Source of the DNA: Eisenbergiella porci
GTDB lineage: Bacteria; Bacillota; Clostridia; Lachnospirales; Lachnospiraceae
Direction: 5' to 3'
NCBI RefSeq assembly: GCF_009696275.1
Contig: NZ_VUMI01000006.1
Location: 62,001 to 126,000 of the forward strand
Length of the DNA stretch: 64,000 nt
In this document: positions 8,351 through 17,109 of the stretch, piece after piece
Numbering within the stretch: position 1 is the first letter of the stretch
Layout of the letters: each line of letters opens with the position of its first letter
Position numbers and translations under genes: made by a program
The notes under the pieces: model-generated
Databases searched by the model: none
What the model saw: only the letters and a program-made list of their open reading frames with translations
Told to the model about the DNA's origin: nothing

Positions 8351-9541
8351 ATGATATTTTATGGACTTCTTGGCGCGGTGACCATCGCGCTGGCATGTTT
8401 GGTAGAGAATAGAGCCTCCTGTTGTGCCAAAGCAGTGGGTAGAATGGGGATGACGAGGCGGCAGGCGCGCAGCTGCGCCGCGCTTTTCACTCTGTTTCTG
8501 GTGCTGGCAGGTACGGCGGCGCTGCGTATTGATGTGGGAAATGATTACGGAAATTATGTGAACATCTTCCATGAGATCTATGTGGGAGGCTATGTGGTGA
8601 CGGAGCCGGGCTTCAACTGGCTGGTACGTTTCCTGTTCCTGCTTTCCGGCGGGGAGAATTACCTGCTTGTTTTCGGCTTGTTTGCGGTGGTTACGGCGGT
8701 AATTTTCCTGAAGGCCATGTATGATCAGAGCGTGGATTTTACGTTATCCTTTGCTCTGTTTATGCTGCTTGGCCTGTATTTCCGTACCTTCAATACGGTG
8801 CGTTATTATTTTGTGCTGGCGGTTACGCTGTACAGCCTCCGCTATGTGCTGAAACGGGAATACAGTAAATTCGTGCTGCTTATACTACTGGCGGCGCTGT
8901 TCCATAAATCGGTGCTGGTAGTCATTCCCCTTTATCTAATCGCCGCGCTTCCCTGGAAAAAATGGCAGGTGGCTCTGGGAGCGGCATTCGCGGTCAGCCT
9001 CCCGCTGTTTCAGGGGTTCTGGATGAAGGTAGTGCTGTGGCTGTATCCTTCCTACCAGAACACGGTATATCTGCAGAAGGAAACCGGGCTGGAGGGAAGC
9101 CTGATGGGCATCATCCGCTGCGCTGCGGTGCTGCTGCTGGGACTTTCCGCCTATCGGGAGACGATAAAGGAGAACCGGGCCAATCTTTTTTATTTTAAGC
9201 TGAACCTGCTGGGGCTGGCGCTTTATACCTGTGCTTCCTTTCTGCCTCTTGTGTCCAGGTTTGGCTACTATCTGATTACGGCGCATGTGCTCCTGGTGCC
9301 GGGGATTTTAATGGGAATGCCAGATGAGGCGCCGGAGCCTGGGGGCGCGTCCGCTTTGCGGCTCCTGAAAAAAGGCGCCGGAAAGAAGAAAAAAGTGATG
9401 TTCTTCCTGACAGCGGCTTTTTGCCTGCTGTATTTTGCCTATTTCCTCCTTACGGCCCATCAGGAGGGAGTGCGCGTGCTGCCCTATCACAGCTGGATTT
9501 TTACGGAGAAGGAATGGTTGAATGGCTCATTTATTTTTTAG
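8351..9541 (+). CDS. EpsG-family polysaccharide polymerase
   Basis: A 396-residue polytopic membrane protein with about ten hydrophobic helices. Early in the chain is RIDVGNDYGNYVNIF, the EpsG/Wzy-type loop with conserved GxDYxxY character, followed by EPGFNWLV and TFNTVRYYFVLAVTLYSLRYV. These match EpsG-like polymerases that join repeat units at the outer face of the membrane. Position after the initiating transferase and chain-length protein supports a polymerase role. The RBS-like stretch AAGGTGAAGG precedes the ATG. The 3' end overlaps the next gene by 20 bases. Confidence 0.85.
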   Translation: MIFYGLLGAVTIALACLVENRASCCAKAVGRMGMTRRQARSCAALFTLFLVLAGTAALRIDVGNDYGNYVNIFHEIYVGGYVVTEPGFNWLVRFLFLLSGGENYLLVFGLFAVVTAVIFLKAMYDQSVDFTLSFALFMLLGLYFRTFNTVRYYFVLAVTLYSLRYVLKREYSKFVLLILLAALFHKSVLVVIPLYLIAALPWKKWQVALGAAFAVSLPLFQGFWMKVVLWLYPSYQNTVYLQKETGLEGSLMGIIRCAAVLLLGLSAYRETIKENRANLFYFKLNLLGLALYTCASFLPLVSRFGYYLITAHVLLVPGILMGMPDEAPEPGGASALRLLKKGAGKKKKVMFFLTAAFCLLYFAYFLLTAHQEGVRVLPYHSWIFTEKEWLNGSFIF

Positions 9542-10355
9542 TATTGTGGTCGTGTCGCTGAATCCGGGAGAAAAGCTTGTGCCCACGCTGAAGAGCGTGC
9601 TGGATCAGGACTATGGGAATTTTGAAATCATAATTAAGGATGGAGGCTCTACGGACGGCTCCGTTGAGAAGCTGGAAGAACTGCCGGCGGACAGCAGAAT
9701 CCGTTTTTTCCGGGAGCCGGATAAGGGCATTTATGACGGGATGAACCAGGCGCTTGCCCAGGCCCGGGGGCGTTTCCTGCTTTTTTTAAATTGCGGCGAC
9801 CGGCTTTACAGCAGAAGCGTGCTGTCGGAAACAGCCGAATTTATCGAAAAAACGGAGAAAGAAAGCCTGTGCCGCACGAGGCCGTATATTTTTTACGGGG
9901 ATCAGTATAATGAACTGCAGGACTGTCCGGTGCATTCCGCGCCGCGGATGAATGATTTCGCCTGTTACCGGAATGTGCCCTGCCATCAGGTCTGCTTCTA
10001 TGACGCCGGCCTGTTTGCGGAGCGGGGATATGATACGGATTTCCGGGTGCGGGCGGATTATGAGCATTTCCTGTACTGTATTTATGACAGGAAGGCGGAG
10101 GCTGTGTATATGCCGGTGACAGTGGCCTTCTACGAGGGAGGCGGTTTTTCGGAAACCAGGGAAAACCGGAAGCGTTCTGCGCTGGAGCACAGGGTGATTA
10201 CACGTTTTTATCAGGGCTTTTGGAAAAGAAGCTTCTATTCCTTCCTCATGCTGGCTACTTTGGCGCCGCTGCGCACGAAAATCGCGGAAAGCCCTTCATT
10301 GTCAAAGGGCTATAATGCGGTTAAATCTGCGGTCTACAGGAGGAAAAAAGGATGA
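9522..10355 (+). CDS. Family 2 glycosyltransferase (WcaE-like subgroup)
   Basis: A 277-residue GT-A enzyme. DGGSTDGS is the first nucleotide-binding motif. EPDKGIYDGMNQALAQARG followed by FLNCGDRL is the hallmark of the WcaE-like GT2 subgroup, where the usual DxD is replaced by NxGD. It starts inside the end of the epsG-like gene and its stop overlaps the next start, so these genes are probably co-translated. The sugar is not predictable. Confidence 0.85.
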   Translation: MAHLFFSIVVVSLNPGEKLVPTLKSVLDQDYGNFEIIIKDGGSTDGSVEKLEELPADSRIRFFREPDKGIYDGMNQALAQARGRFLLFLNCGDRLYSRSVLSETAEFIEKTEKESLCRTRPYIFYGDQYNELQDCPVHSAPRMNDFACYRNVPCHQVCFYDAGLFAERGYDTDFRVRADYEHFLYCIYDRKAEAVYMPVTVAFYEGGGFSETRENRKRSALEHRVITRFYQGFWKRSFYSFLMLATLAPLRTKIAESPSLSKGYNAVKSAVYRRKKG

Positions 10356-11704
10356 GGGAAGAAAGTAAGCGGTTGCGGGTGTTATGGCTGTGCAATATCT
10401 GTCCTCCTTCGGCGGCTGCCGCGCTGGGGCGCAGCTACAGCGTCAGGGAAGGGTGGCTGACCGGGGCGCTGAACCGTTATCTGGCGGATGAGGAGCAGGA
10501 TTTGGAGCTGGGCATCTGCTTTCCTTCTGAAGAAGAGGAGCTTTCGCAGTTTAGCGGCAGGATAAAGCTTAAGGAGCTGACGGATGCGCCGGAAGCGGGA
10601 GAAAAAGAAGTATTCGTGTATGGCTTCCGGGAAAATCTGAAGAGGCCTGAGCTATATGATTTGGCGATGGAAAAGCGGTTTGCAGGAATTCTTGCAGATT
10701 TCAAACCGGATCTGGTGCATATTTTCGGTACGGAGTTTCCCCATGCGCTGGCCATGGTGAGAAGCTTTCAGCGGCCGGAACGGACGCTGGTGGGGATCCA
10801 GGGGCTGATAGGCGCGTGCGCAGAAAGCTATATGGCGGATCTGCCGGAAACCGTACAGAAAAAGACGACCTTCCGGGATTTGCTGAGAAAGGACAGCCTG
10901 CGTATGCAGCAGGAAAAGTTCCGTATCCGGGGAGAACGGGAGCGGCAGGTGCTCCAGGGCAGCGGCCATGTGACCGGGCGGACCGTTTTTGACAGGGAGG
11001 GATCCCTTGCATGTAATCAGGGGCTTGTTTACCATAAAATGAACGAAACCATGCGTTCCTGTTTTTACCAGGGAAGCTGGCGGCGGGACAGCTGCAGGAG
11101 CTATGAAATCTTTGCCAGCCAGGGGGATTATCCGCTGAAGGGATTCCATTATCTGCTGCAGGCCATGCCGGAAATCCTGCAGAAATTTCCCGAAGCGCAT
11201 ATCAGCGTGGCGGGAATCGGTATTACGGCCTATGGCAGCCTGAAGGAAAAGTTGAAAATCTCCGGCTACGGCAAATATCTGCGGAAGCTGATGGAAGAAA
11301 ACGGGCTGGAGGATAAAATTACCGTGTTAGGCCAGCTTTCGGATGTGCAGATGAAGGAGACTTATTTGAACAGCCATGTATTCGTCTGTCCCTCCGCGCT
11401 GGAAAATTCCCCTAATTCCCTGGGGGAGGCCATGCTGCTGGGGGTTCCCTGCGTCGCCTCCTGGACGGGGGGCATCCCGGATATGGCGGAGGATCAAAGA
11501 AGCGCGCTGCTGTTTGGGAAAGGCAATGTGCATGAGCTGGCCCAATGCGTGATCCGGATATTTGAAAATGACGGGCTGGCGGACAGCCTTTCCCGGGAAG
11601 CGGCGAAGCAGGCCGGACGTAATCACGACGGGGATGAAAATTATGCCGTCCTGATGGGGATATACCGGGATATGATTAACCGGGGGAGCGTTCATGAAAA
11701 TTAA
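10352..11704 (+). CDS. Family 4 glycosyltransferase
   Basis: This 450-residue GT-B enzyme begins with VLWLCNICPP and has the C-terminal donor domain of GT4 (GDYPLKGFHYLLQAMP, then VFVCPSALENSPNSLGEAMLLGVPCV with the E-x7-E motif). The N-terminal acceptor half carries a charged segment around residues 170-210 (KTTFRDLLRKDSLRMQQEKF) also found in related GT4 proteins. AGGAGG stands 6 bases before the ATG. The stop lies inside the following gene. It is retaining and likely uses a nucleotide sugar; identity unknown. Confidence 0.86.
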   Translation: MREESKRLRVLWLCNICPPSAAAALGRSYSVREGWLTGALNRYLADEEQDLELGICFPSEEEELSQFSGRIKLKELTDAPEAGEKEVFVYGFRENLKRPELYDLAMEKRFAGILADFKPDLVHIFGTEFPHALAMVRSFQRPERTLVGIQGLIGACAESYMADLPETVQKKTTFRDLLRKDSLRMQQEKFRIRGERERQVLQGSGHVTGRTVFDREGSLACNQGLVYHKMNETMRSCFYQGSWRRDSCRSYEIFASQGDYPLKGFHYLLQAMPEILQKFPEAHISVAGIGITAYGSLKEKLKISGYGKYLRKLMEENGLEDKITVLGQLSDVQMKETYLNSHVFVCPSALENSPNSLGEAMLLGVPCVASWTGGIPDMAEDQRSALLFGKGNVHELAQCVIRIFENDGLADSLSREAAKQAGRNHDGDENYAVLMGIYRDMINRGSVHEN

Positions 11705-12857
11705 CTTTATTTCCAATTACATCAACCATCACCAGATTCCTTTCTGCGACTGCCTTTACCGGAAGCTGGGGGAGGATTTTACGTTTATACAGACGGAGCC
11801 TATGGAGGAGGAGCGGGTGAAAATGGGCTGGGCGGTGGACGCCCGGTCAATTCCCTATGTGCATCTGCTTTATGAAGAACCGGAGGTCTGCAGGGGGCTG
11901 ATAGGGGACTGTGATCTGCTGCTTGCCGGCTGGATGGAGCAGGAGGAGCTGATTGCCGGAAGGCTTGGCAGCGGAAAGCCGGCCATACGCATCAGCGAAC
12001 GGATTTACCGGGAGGGGCAGTGGAAGGCGGTTTCTCCCAGGGGGCTGGCGCATAAATACAAAGAACACATCCGGTACAGGAACAAGCCGGTCTATCTGCT
12101 TTGCGCGGGCGCATATGTGGCTTCGGATTTTTCACTGATTCATGCATATCCGGGGAAACGGTTCCGGTTCGGGTACTTTCCGGAAACCAGACATTACGAT
12201 GGGAAGGGACCGGAGGATCGAAAAGCTGAGGATGGGCCGGTGCAGATTGTCTGGGCGGGCCGGATGATGCCGTTAAAGCACCCGGAATTTGTGGTGAGGC
12301 TGGCGGAGGATCTGCGGGAAAAGGGGCTGGATTACCGCATTCATTTTATCGGCAGCGGGGAGCTGGAGGATCAGCTGAAGGGCGAAATCGAACAAAAAGG
12401 CCTCTCGGACCGGGTCGTTCTGTACGGCTTTCTTGAGCCGGGTGAGGTGCGAAAGAAGATGGAGGAGTGCCATATCCATCTTTTTACAAGCAATCATCTG
12501 GAGGGCTGGGGCGCCGTGGTGAATGAAGCCATGAACAGCGGCTGCGCTGTGGTGGCGAATTCGGAGCCGGGCGCGGTGCCGTATCTCATTGAAAACCGTG
12601 TGAACGGGATGATTTACCGGGAAGGAAGCTATGAGCAGTTCCGTGAGGCGGTGGTTTATCTGATGGAGCATGAGGAGGAACGGCGGCAGATGGGACGCAG
12701 GGCCTACGACACCATCTGTTCTCTGTGGAATGCGGAAAATGCGGCCGCGCAGTGTATGCGTTTTTATGAAAACTGGCAGAAGGGAAGGGTGGAGCCGCCC
12801 GCAGAGGGGCCTTTTTCCATCGCCCCTGTCATCTGGCCGGGAAGGAGATCGGTATGA
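11694..12857 (+). CDS. Family 4 glycosyltransferase
   Basis: A 387-residue GT-B retaining enzyme. The donor domain shows IVWAGRMMPLKHPEFVVRLAEDL, LYGFLEPGEV and LFTSNHLEGWGAVVNEAMNSG, with the E-x7-E pair. The N-terminus starts INFISNYINHHQIPFCDCLY, a form seen in GT4 enzymes that act on polyprenyl-linked oligosaccharides. It overlaps both neighbours by a few bases, so the run 7512-13855 is one tightly packed operon segment. Donor and acceptor are unknown. Confidence 0.86.
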   Translation: MKINFISNYINHHQIPFCDCLYRKLGEDFTFIQTEPMEEERVKMGWAVDARSIPYVHLLYEEPEVCRGLIGDCDLLLAGWMEQEELIAGRLGSGKPAIRISERIYREGQWKAVSPRGLAHKYKEHIRYRNKPVYLLCAGAYVASDFSLIHAYPGKRFRFGYFPETRHYDGKGPEDRKAEDGPVQIVWAGRMMPLKHPEFVVRLAEDLREKGLDYRIHFIGSGELEDQLKGEIEQKGLSDRVVLYGFLEPGEVRKKMEECHIHLFTSNHLEGWGAVVNEAMNSGCAVVANSEPGAVPYLIENRVNGMIYREGSYEQFREAVVYLMEHEEERRQMGRRAYDTICSLWNAENAAAQCMRFYENWQKGRVEPPAEGPFSIAPVIWPGRRSV

Positions 12858-13855
12858 AGAATGAGAATCCGCTTATCACTGTCATCATCCCGATTTATAA
12901 TATCATGGACTGTCTGGAGCGTTGTGTGAGCTCGGTGTGCGCCCAGACCTACCGGAACCTGGAAATCCTGCTGGTGGACGATGGATCCACCGACGGCACG
13001 GGGGCGCTGTGTGACCGGCTGGCGGAACGGGACGGGCGGATCCGGGTGTTCCATAAGGAAAACGGCGGCTCCTCCTCCGCCCGGAATTTAGGGCTGCAAA
13101 AGGCGCGTGGGGAATATCTGGGATTTGTGGACAGCGACGATTTTATTGAGCCGGATATGTATGAAAGGCTGATGGAACAGGTAAAGGCGGGCGGTTACAG
13201 CATCGTCCAGGCTTCCAGGGATGAGATTGATGAAAACGGGCAAAAGAGGGCGGATGTATGTACGCCGCCCGAAGAGGTAACGTTTTTGTCCGGGGAAGCC
13301 TTTCTGCGGGAGCTGCTGCTGCACAGGGGGGACTGTTCCTTCTGTACCAAGCTGACGGTACGAAGCCTTTTCGGGGAGAAACGGTTCCCGGAGGGGGAGC
13401 TGAACGAGGATTTTTACCTGCTGGTGGAGCTTTTGCAGGAGACGGAGGGCGTCTGTATCCTTCCTCAGCAGCTTTATCATGTATATTACCGCATGGGCAG
13501 CAATACCAGGCGGAAGGAGCGGAATGATTTTTCCAGGGTTTTTGTGGATATTGTGAAGAATGCAGACTTTGTCCAGGGGATAGTGGAGGAAAAATATCCG
13601 GCGCTGCAAAAGGAAGCGGTGCGCTTCGGCCTGTATCAGCGGCTGGATTATCTGCTGCATATCCCGGTGGGACTTATGGTGCGGGAGGATAGCTTTTATA
13701 CGGCGGTAAAAAAATACTGCCGCAGGCATGCCGCCGATACGGTGGTTTCCCCCTATCTGACGGCAAAGCAGAAGGTGTATCTGCTGCTTCTGTCCGCCGC
13801 GCCGAAAACGGTGCGGCGGCTCCATGGCCTGACAATGCGGGCGCGGGGCGTGTAG
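12854..13855 (+). CDS. Family 2 glycosyltransferase
   Basis: A 333-residue GT-A enzyme with VIIPIYNIMDCLERCV, DDGSTDGT and VDSDDFIEPDMYERLM, the standard pattern of capsule and teichoic-acid side-chain GT2 enzymes such as EpsJ and WaaV-like proteins. A purine-rich RBS (GAAGGAGAT) lies before the ATG, which overlaps the previous stop. This is the last gene of the first packed segment; an AlbA-type remnant and a non-coding stretch follow. Confidence 0.87.
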   Translation: MKNENPLITVIIPIYNIMDCLERCVSSVCAQTYRNLEILLVDDGSTDGTGALCDRLAERDGRIRVFHKENGGSSSARNLGLQKARGEYLGFVDSDDFIEPDMYERLMEQVKAGGYSIVQASRDEIDENGQKRADVCTPPEEVTFLSGEAFLRELLLHRGDCSFCTKLTVRSLFGEKRFPEGELNEDFYLLVELLQETEGVCILPQQLYHVYYRMGSNTRRKERNDFSRVFVDIVKNADFVQGIVEEKYPALQKEAVRFGLYQRLDYLLHIPVGLMVREDSFYTAVKKYCRRHAADTVVSPYLTAKQKVYLLLLSAAPKTVRRLHGLTMRARGV

Positions 13856-13884
13856 AAGGGGGTATTATAAAAAAGGAGGGGCGG

Positions 13885-14393
13885 ATGCTTCATTTCGAGG
13901 AAATAGATAAATACAGGGGAAATAACCGGATTGAAGCGAAACGGGCGCAGGGAGGCTTCCCGCGCAGCCTGTGGGAGACCTATTCCGCTTTTGCCAATAC
14001 CATCGGCGGCGTGATCCTCCTGGGGTTGGAGGAGCTGCCGGATAAATCCTTCCGTCCGGTTAAGCTTCCTTCGCCGGAATGGCTTGTTGAGGAGTTTTGG
14101 CGTCTTGTAAATGACAGGCAGATCGTAAGCGCCAATATCCTGGAGGAAAGCCAGGTGCAGATTGTGGAGGCGGGAATCGGCGGACAGGGCGCTGGGGAGG
14201 TTCCCTTACAGGCGCAGGGCAGCAAAACTTCCCCTTTTCCGGCGGAAAACAGCGGTAGGGGAAGGATTGTGGTAATCGAGGTTCCCAGGGCGGACCGCAG
14301 AAGGGGATCTTGTGCCTGGCCTTATTGGAGAAGGAAAGTATGATTGTCCATGAGGAGGGCAAAGAAGAGGTGCGGTACCGCCTGCGAGATTGA
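13885..14393 (+). pseudogene. Remnant of an AlbA_2/Schlafen-domain ATP-binding protein
   Basis: A good RBS (AAAGGAGGGG) leads into a frame whose N-terminus matches the AlbA_2 (Schlafen-like) domain: E-x-K-R in IEAKRAQGGFPRSLWETYSAFANT and GGVILLGLEE. After VVIEVPRADRR the frame changes to an unrelated tail and stops at 14343. In the frame shifted by two bases, an open stretch continues to a TGA at 14391-14393 and reads LALLEKESMIVHEEG...YRLRD, which resembles the wing at the C-terminus of such proteins. The simplest reading is loss of the central part with a frame change, leaving N- and C-terminal scraps. A full protein would be 400 residues or more. Confidence 0.65.
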
Positions 14394-14720
14394 GGGACTG
14401 TTTTTCGGGGAAAACAGTTCGGACACAGAGCGTTTCAGTTCAGCCAGGTCTGCGCATTTACCGCGCTGACGGATTCAGGTGCATTGCATTAGCCGGTAGG
14501 CTATGTTATAATGCCGATAGAAACCGGCTTTTCCTTGAAGGGTCCTGAACTCTCGGCAGTACCGGCCGAAAAGCAGAAAGGGAGCAGCTGTGATGATGCG
14601 GGGCGGCAGGCTGTTTTGTCTGCGGCTTCAGCTACACGAGTGCTTTTGTGCGCAGATGAGAGTAAAGATGTATAGACCATCAGAAGAAAAGGGAAACTAT
14701 ACACAAATGGAGGAAAGTTC
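14394..14720. other. Gene-free leader region holding a degenerate repeat and a promoter
   Basis: No credible gene lies here. From about 14435 to 14556 the sequence keeps scraps of the MITE-like element (TTCAG near 14435, AGGTCTGCGCATTTA, GCGCTGAC, GATTCAGG, CTGAAC), with a strong promoter inside it. The rest is a roughly 200-base leader before pseB ending in a good RBS (GGAGGAAAG). The leader has short inverted repeats but no riboswitch that I recognise. Confidence 0.55.
14484..14512 (+). promoter_or_regulatory. Sigma-A-type promoter for the pseB-pseC segment
   Basis: TTGCAT (14484-14489) and TATAAT (14507-14512) are separated by exactly 17 bases. The -10 box is a perfect match and the -35 matches four of six. 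It lies about 210 bases upstream of the pseB start, inside a degraded repeat element, so pseB has a long 5' leader. Confidence 0.7.
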
Positions 14721-15716
14721 ATGTTAGATAATAAAACGATACTGATAACCGGCGGGACCGGCTCTTTTGGCAAATGTTTTACCAAGTATGCGCTGACCCA
14801 CTACAATCCAAAGAAAATCATTATTTATTCCAGGGATGAATTCAAACAGTACCTGATGCAGAATGAATTCAAGGAATATGAATCAAAAATGCGTTACTTT
14901 ATCGGTGACGTAAGAGACAAGGACAGGCTGAAAAGGGCTTTTGAAGGTGTGGATTATGTCATCCATGCGGCGGCCCTGAAGCAGGTTCCTGCCTGTGAAT
15001 ATAATCCCAACGAAGCCATTAAGACCAATATAAACGGTGCGCAGAACGTGATTGATGCGGCGCTGGATTCCAATGTAAAAAAGGTGGTGGCCCTGTCCAC
15101 AGATAAGGCGGTCAATCCCGTAAATCTTTACGGCGGAACCAAGCTGGTGAGTGATAAGCTTTTTGTAGCGGCTAATGCCTATGCGGGCAATAAGGACATC
15201 AGCTTTTCCATCGTGCGTTACGGGAATGTGGCGGGAAGCCGCGGCTCCATCATCCCTCTTTTTAACAATATCATTAAAAACGGGGGCACGGAGCTGCCTA
15301 TTACGGATTTCCGCATGACACGTTTCTGGATCAGCCTGACAGAGGGCGTGGAGCTTGTTATCAAAGCGCTGAAGGAGGCGAAGGGCGGCGAAACCTTCAT
15401 CAGCAAGATCCCTTCCTTTAAAGTGACCGATCTGGCTGAGGCTATGCTTCCCGGCTGTACGAAGAAGGAAATCGGCATCCGTCCCGGTGAAAAGCTCCAT
15501 GAAATCATGGTGACACCGGAGGATTCCTTCAATACCTACGAATATGACAAGCATTTCATCGTATATCCTCAGGTGGTATGGAATGACAGGCAGGTTCCGG
15601 ATCTGAGCGGCGTAAAGGTGGAGGAGGGATTCTCCTACAGCTCAGGGAACAATAAGGAATGGCTTACCGTGGAGGATATCCGCGAGCTTCTTAAGAACGT
15701 GGAACTGGAGAAATAA
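14721..15716 (+). CDS. pseB: UDP-GlcNAc 4,6-dehydratase (inverting), pseudaminic acid pathway step 1
   Basis: A 331-residue soluble short-chain dehydrogenase that makes UDP-2-acetamido-2,6-dideoxy-L-arabino-hexos-4-ulose from UDP-GlcNAc. The cofactor motif TGGTGSFGKC is at residues 10-19. STDKAVNPVNLYGGTK carries the catalytic Asp-Lys pair and the YxxxK motif typical of short, inverting PseB/FlaA1 enzymes. AALKQVPACEYNPNEAIKTN is a family signature. Length is normal. The aminotransferase PseC follows, matching the usual pair. Distinct from the membrane-bound retaining homologue at 45828-47732. Confidence 0.93.
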   Translation: MLDNKTILITGGTGSFGKCFTKYALTHYNPKKIIIYSRDEFKQYLMQNEFKEYESKMRYFIGDVRDKDRLKRAFEGVDYVIHAAALKQVPACEYNPNEAIKTNINGAQNVIDAALDSNVKKVVALSTDKAVNPVNLYGGTKLVSDKLFVAANAYAGNKDISFSIVRYGNVAGSRGSIIPLFNNIIKNGGTELPITDFRMTRFWISLTEGVELVIKALKEAKGGETFISKIPSFKVTDLAEAMLPGCTKKEIGIRPGEKLHEIMVTPEDSFNTYEYDKHFIVYPQVVWNDRQVPDLSGVKVEEGFSYSSGNNKEWLTVEDIRELLKNVELEK

Positions 15717-15723
15717 AAATCAG

Positions 15724-15797
15724 AGGGGGCCTTTACGCGGCTGCTCCGGGTATCGCTTCCGGGAGACAGGAGCTGCATAAGGCGCCCTTCTTTTTGC
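15724..15797 (+). terminator. Terminator or attenuator hairpin between pseB and pseC
   Basis: AGGGGGCCTT...GCTGCTCC pairs with GGAGCTGC...AAGGCGCCCT and is followed by a CTTTTT run, the form of an intrinsic terminator. Both flanking genes point the same way and belong to one pathway, so partial termination is more likely than a true operon end. Confidence 0.6.
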
Positions 15798-15834
15798 AGC
15801 TTAAACAGGCCAGGCTCTGGGAAAGGACAATTTT

Positions 15835-17043
15835 ATGGAAGAAAAAATATGGGGGCTTCCGGCGGCGGCAGGCGGATCGCCGGTCAGGGAGACAAAAATA
15901 TATTACGGACATCAGTATTTGGACGAGGCAGATTATCAGGCGGTTTTGGACGTGCTCAAAAGCGACGCCCTCACCTGCGGTCCCAAAATCGGAGAGCTGG
16001 AGGAACGGCTTTGCAGTATTACGGGGGCGAAGCATGCCGTATCGGTATCTAACGGCACAGCGGCTCTACATATCGCCTGTCTTGCTGCGGGAGTGGGCCC
16101 GGGGGATGAGGTGATAACCACGCCTATCACCTTTGCGGCTTCCGCAAACTGCGCCCTGTACTGCGGCGCAAGACCTGTATTTGCCGATATCGATGACAAA
16201 ACCTACAATATAGATCCGAAAAGCGTGGAGCAATGCGTGACGGAAAAAACGAAAGCGGTGGTTGCCGTGGATTATACCGGCCAGTCAACGGATTTGAAGG
16301 CTCTGCGGAAAATCTGCGACAAATATGGACTGATTTTAATTACGGACGGCGCCCATTCCATTGGCACCTGTTATGACGGGAAGGCTACCGGCTCGATTGC
16401 GGATATGACCACCTTCAGTTTCCATCCGGTGAAAACCGTAACTGCAGGAGAGGGCGGCGCCGTAATGACAAACAGCGACGAACTGTATAAAAAGCTGGTA
16501 CTGTTCGGAAGACACGGCATTACCAGAAATCCGGACTGGATGGAAAACACACCGGAAGGGCCATGGTATTATGAGCAGATCGAGCTTGGCTATAATTACC
16601 GTATGACGGATATCCAGGCGGCTTTGCTGCTCAGCCAGCTGGACAAGCTGGAGATGTTCAAGGCCCGCAGGAAGGAAATCGTGAAGTGCTATAACGAAGC
16701 CTTTTCACAGATGCCACAGATTACGGTGCAGGAGGAAATCCCGGAATCCGATACTACAAGGCATCTGTATATCCTGAGAATCAGGCCGGAAGCGCTGACC
16801 ATAGACAGAAAGGGATTTTTCGAGGCGCTGGCGGCGGAAAATATCTGCTGCAATGTGCACTATATCCCCACCTATTATTTTCCATATTATCAGAAACTTG
16901 GATATCAAAAGGGGCTGTGCCCGAAGGCGGAAAAGCTGTATGAGGAAATCATCAGCCTGCCTCTTTACTATGGAATGAGCGATGCGGACGTGGAGGATGT
17001 GATTAAGGCGGTTGGAAAAATAGCTTCCTATTATGCAAAATAG
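15835..17043 (+). CDS. pseC: UDP-4-amino-4,6-dideoxy-N-acetyl-beta-L-altrosamine transaminase
   Basis: This 402-residue PLP enzyme of the DegT/DnrJ/EryC1/StrS fold would aminate the PseB product at C4. FSFHPVKTVTAGEGG carries the PLP-binding lysine and SNGTAALHIACLAAGVGPGDEVITTPITFAASANC is the family cofactor region. Compared with most PseC proteins there is an N-terminal extension of about 20 residues (MEEKIWGLPAAAGG) before YYGHQYLDEADY. AAAGGA at 15819-15824 supports the ATG at 15835. Gene order pseB-pseC makes this assignment more secure than for the two other DegT-fold enzymes in the window. Confidence 0.9.
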   Translation: MEEKIWGLPAAAGGSPVRETKIYYGHQYLDEADYQAVLDVLKSDALTCGPKIGELEERLCSITGAKHAVSVSNGTAALHIACLAAGVGPGDEVITTPITFAASANCALYCGARPVFADIDDKTYNIDPKSVEQCVTEKTKAVVAVDYTGQSTDLKALRKICDKYGLILITDGAHSIGTCYDGKATGSIADMTTFSFHPVKTVTAGEGGAVMTNSDELYKKLVLFGRHGITRNPDWMENTPEGPWYYEQIELGYNYRMTDIQAALLLSQLDKLEMFKARRKEIVKCYNEAFSQMPQITVQEEIPESDTTRHLYILRIRPEALTIDRKGFFEALAAENICCNVHYIPTYYFPYYQKLGYQKGLCPKAEKLYEEIISLPLYYGMSDADVEDVIKAVGKIASYYAK

Positions 17044-17109
17044 AGAGAAAAAGCCAGCCGCTGCATCCTGATGATAACAGGATGAGTCTGACAGGCCGGA
17101 GGAGAGTAT

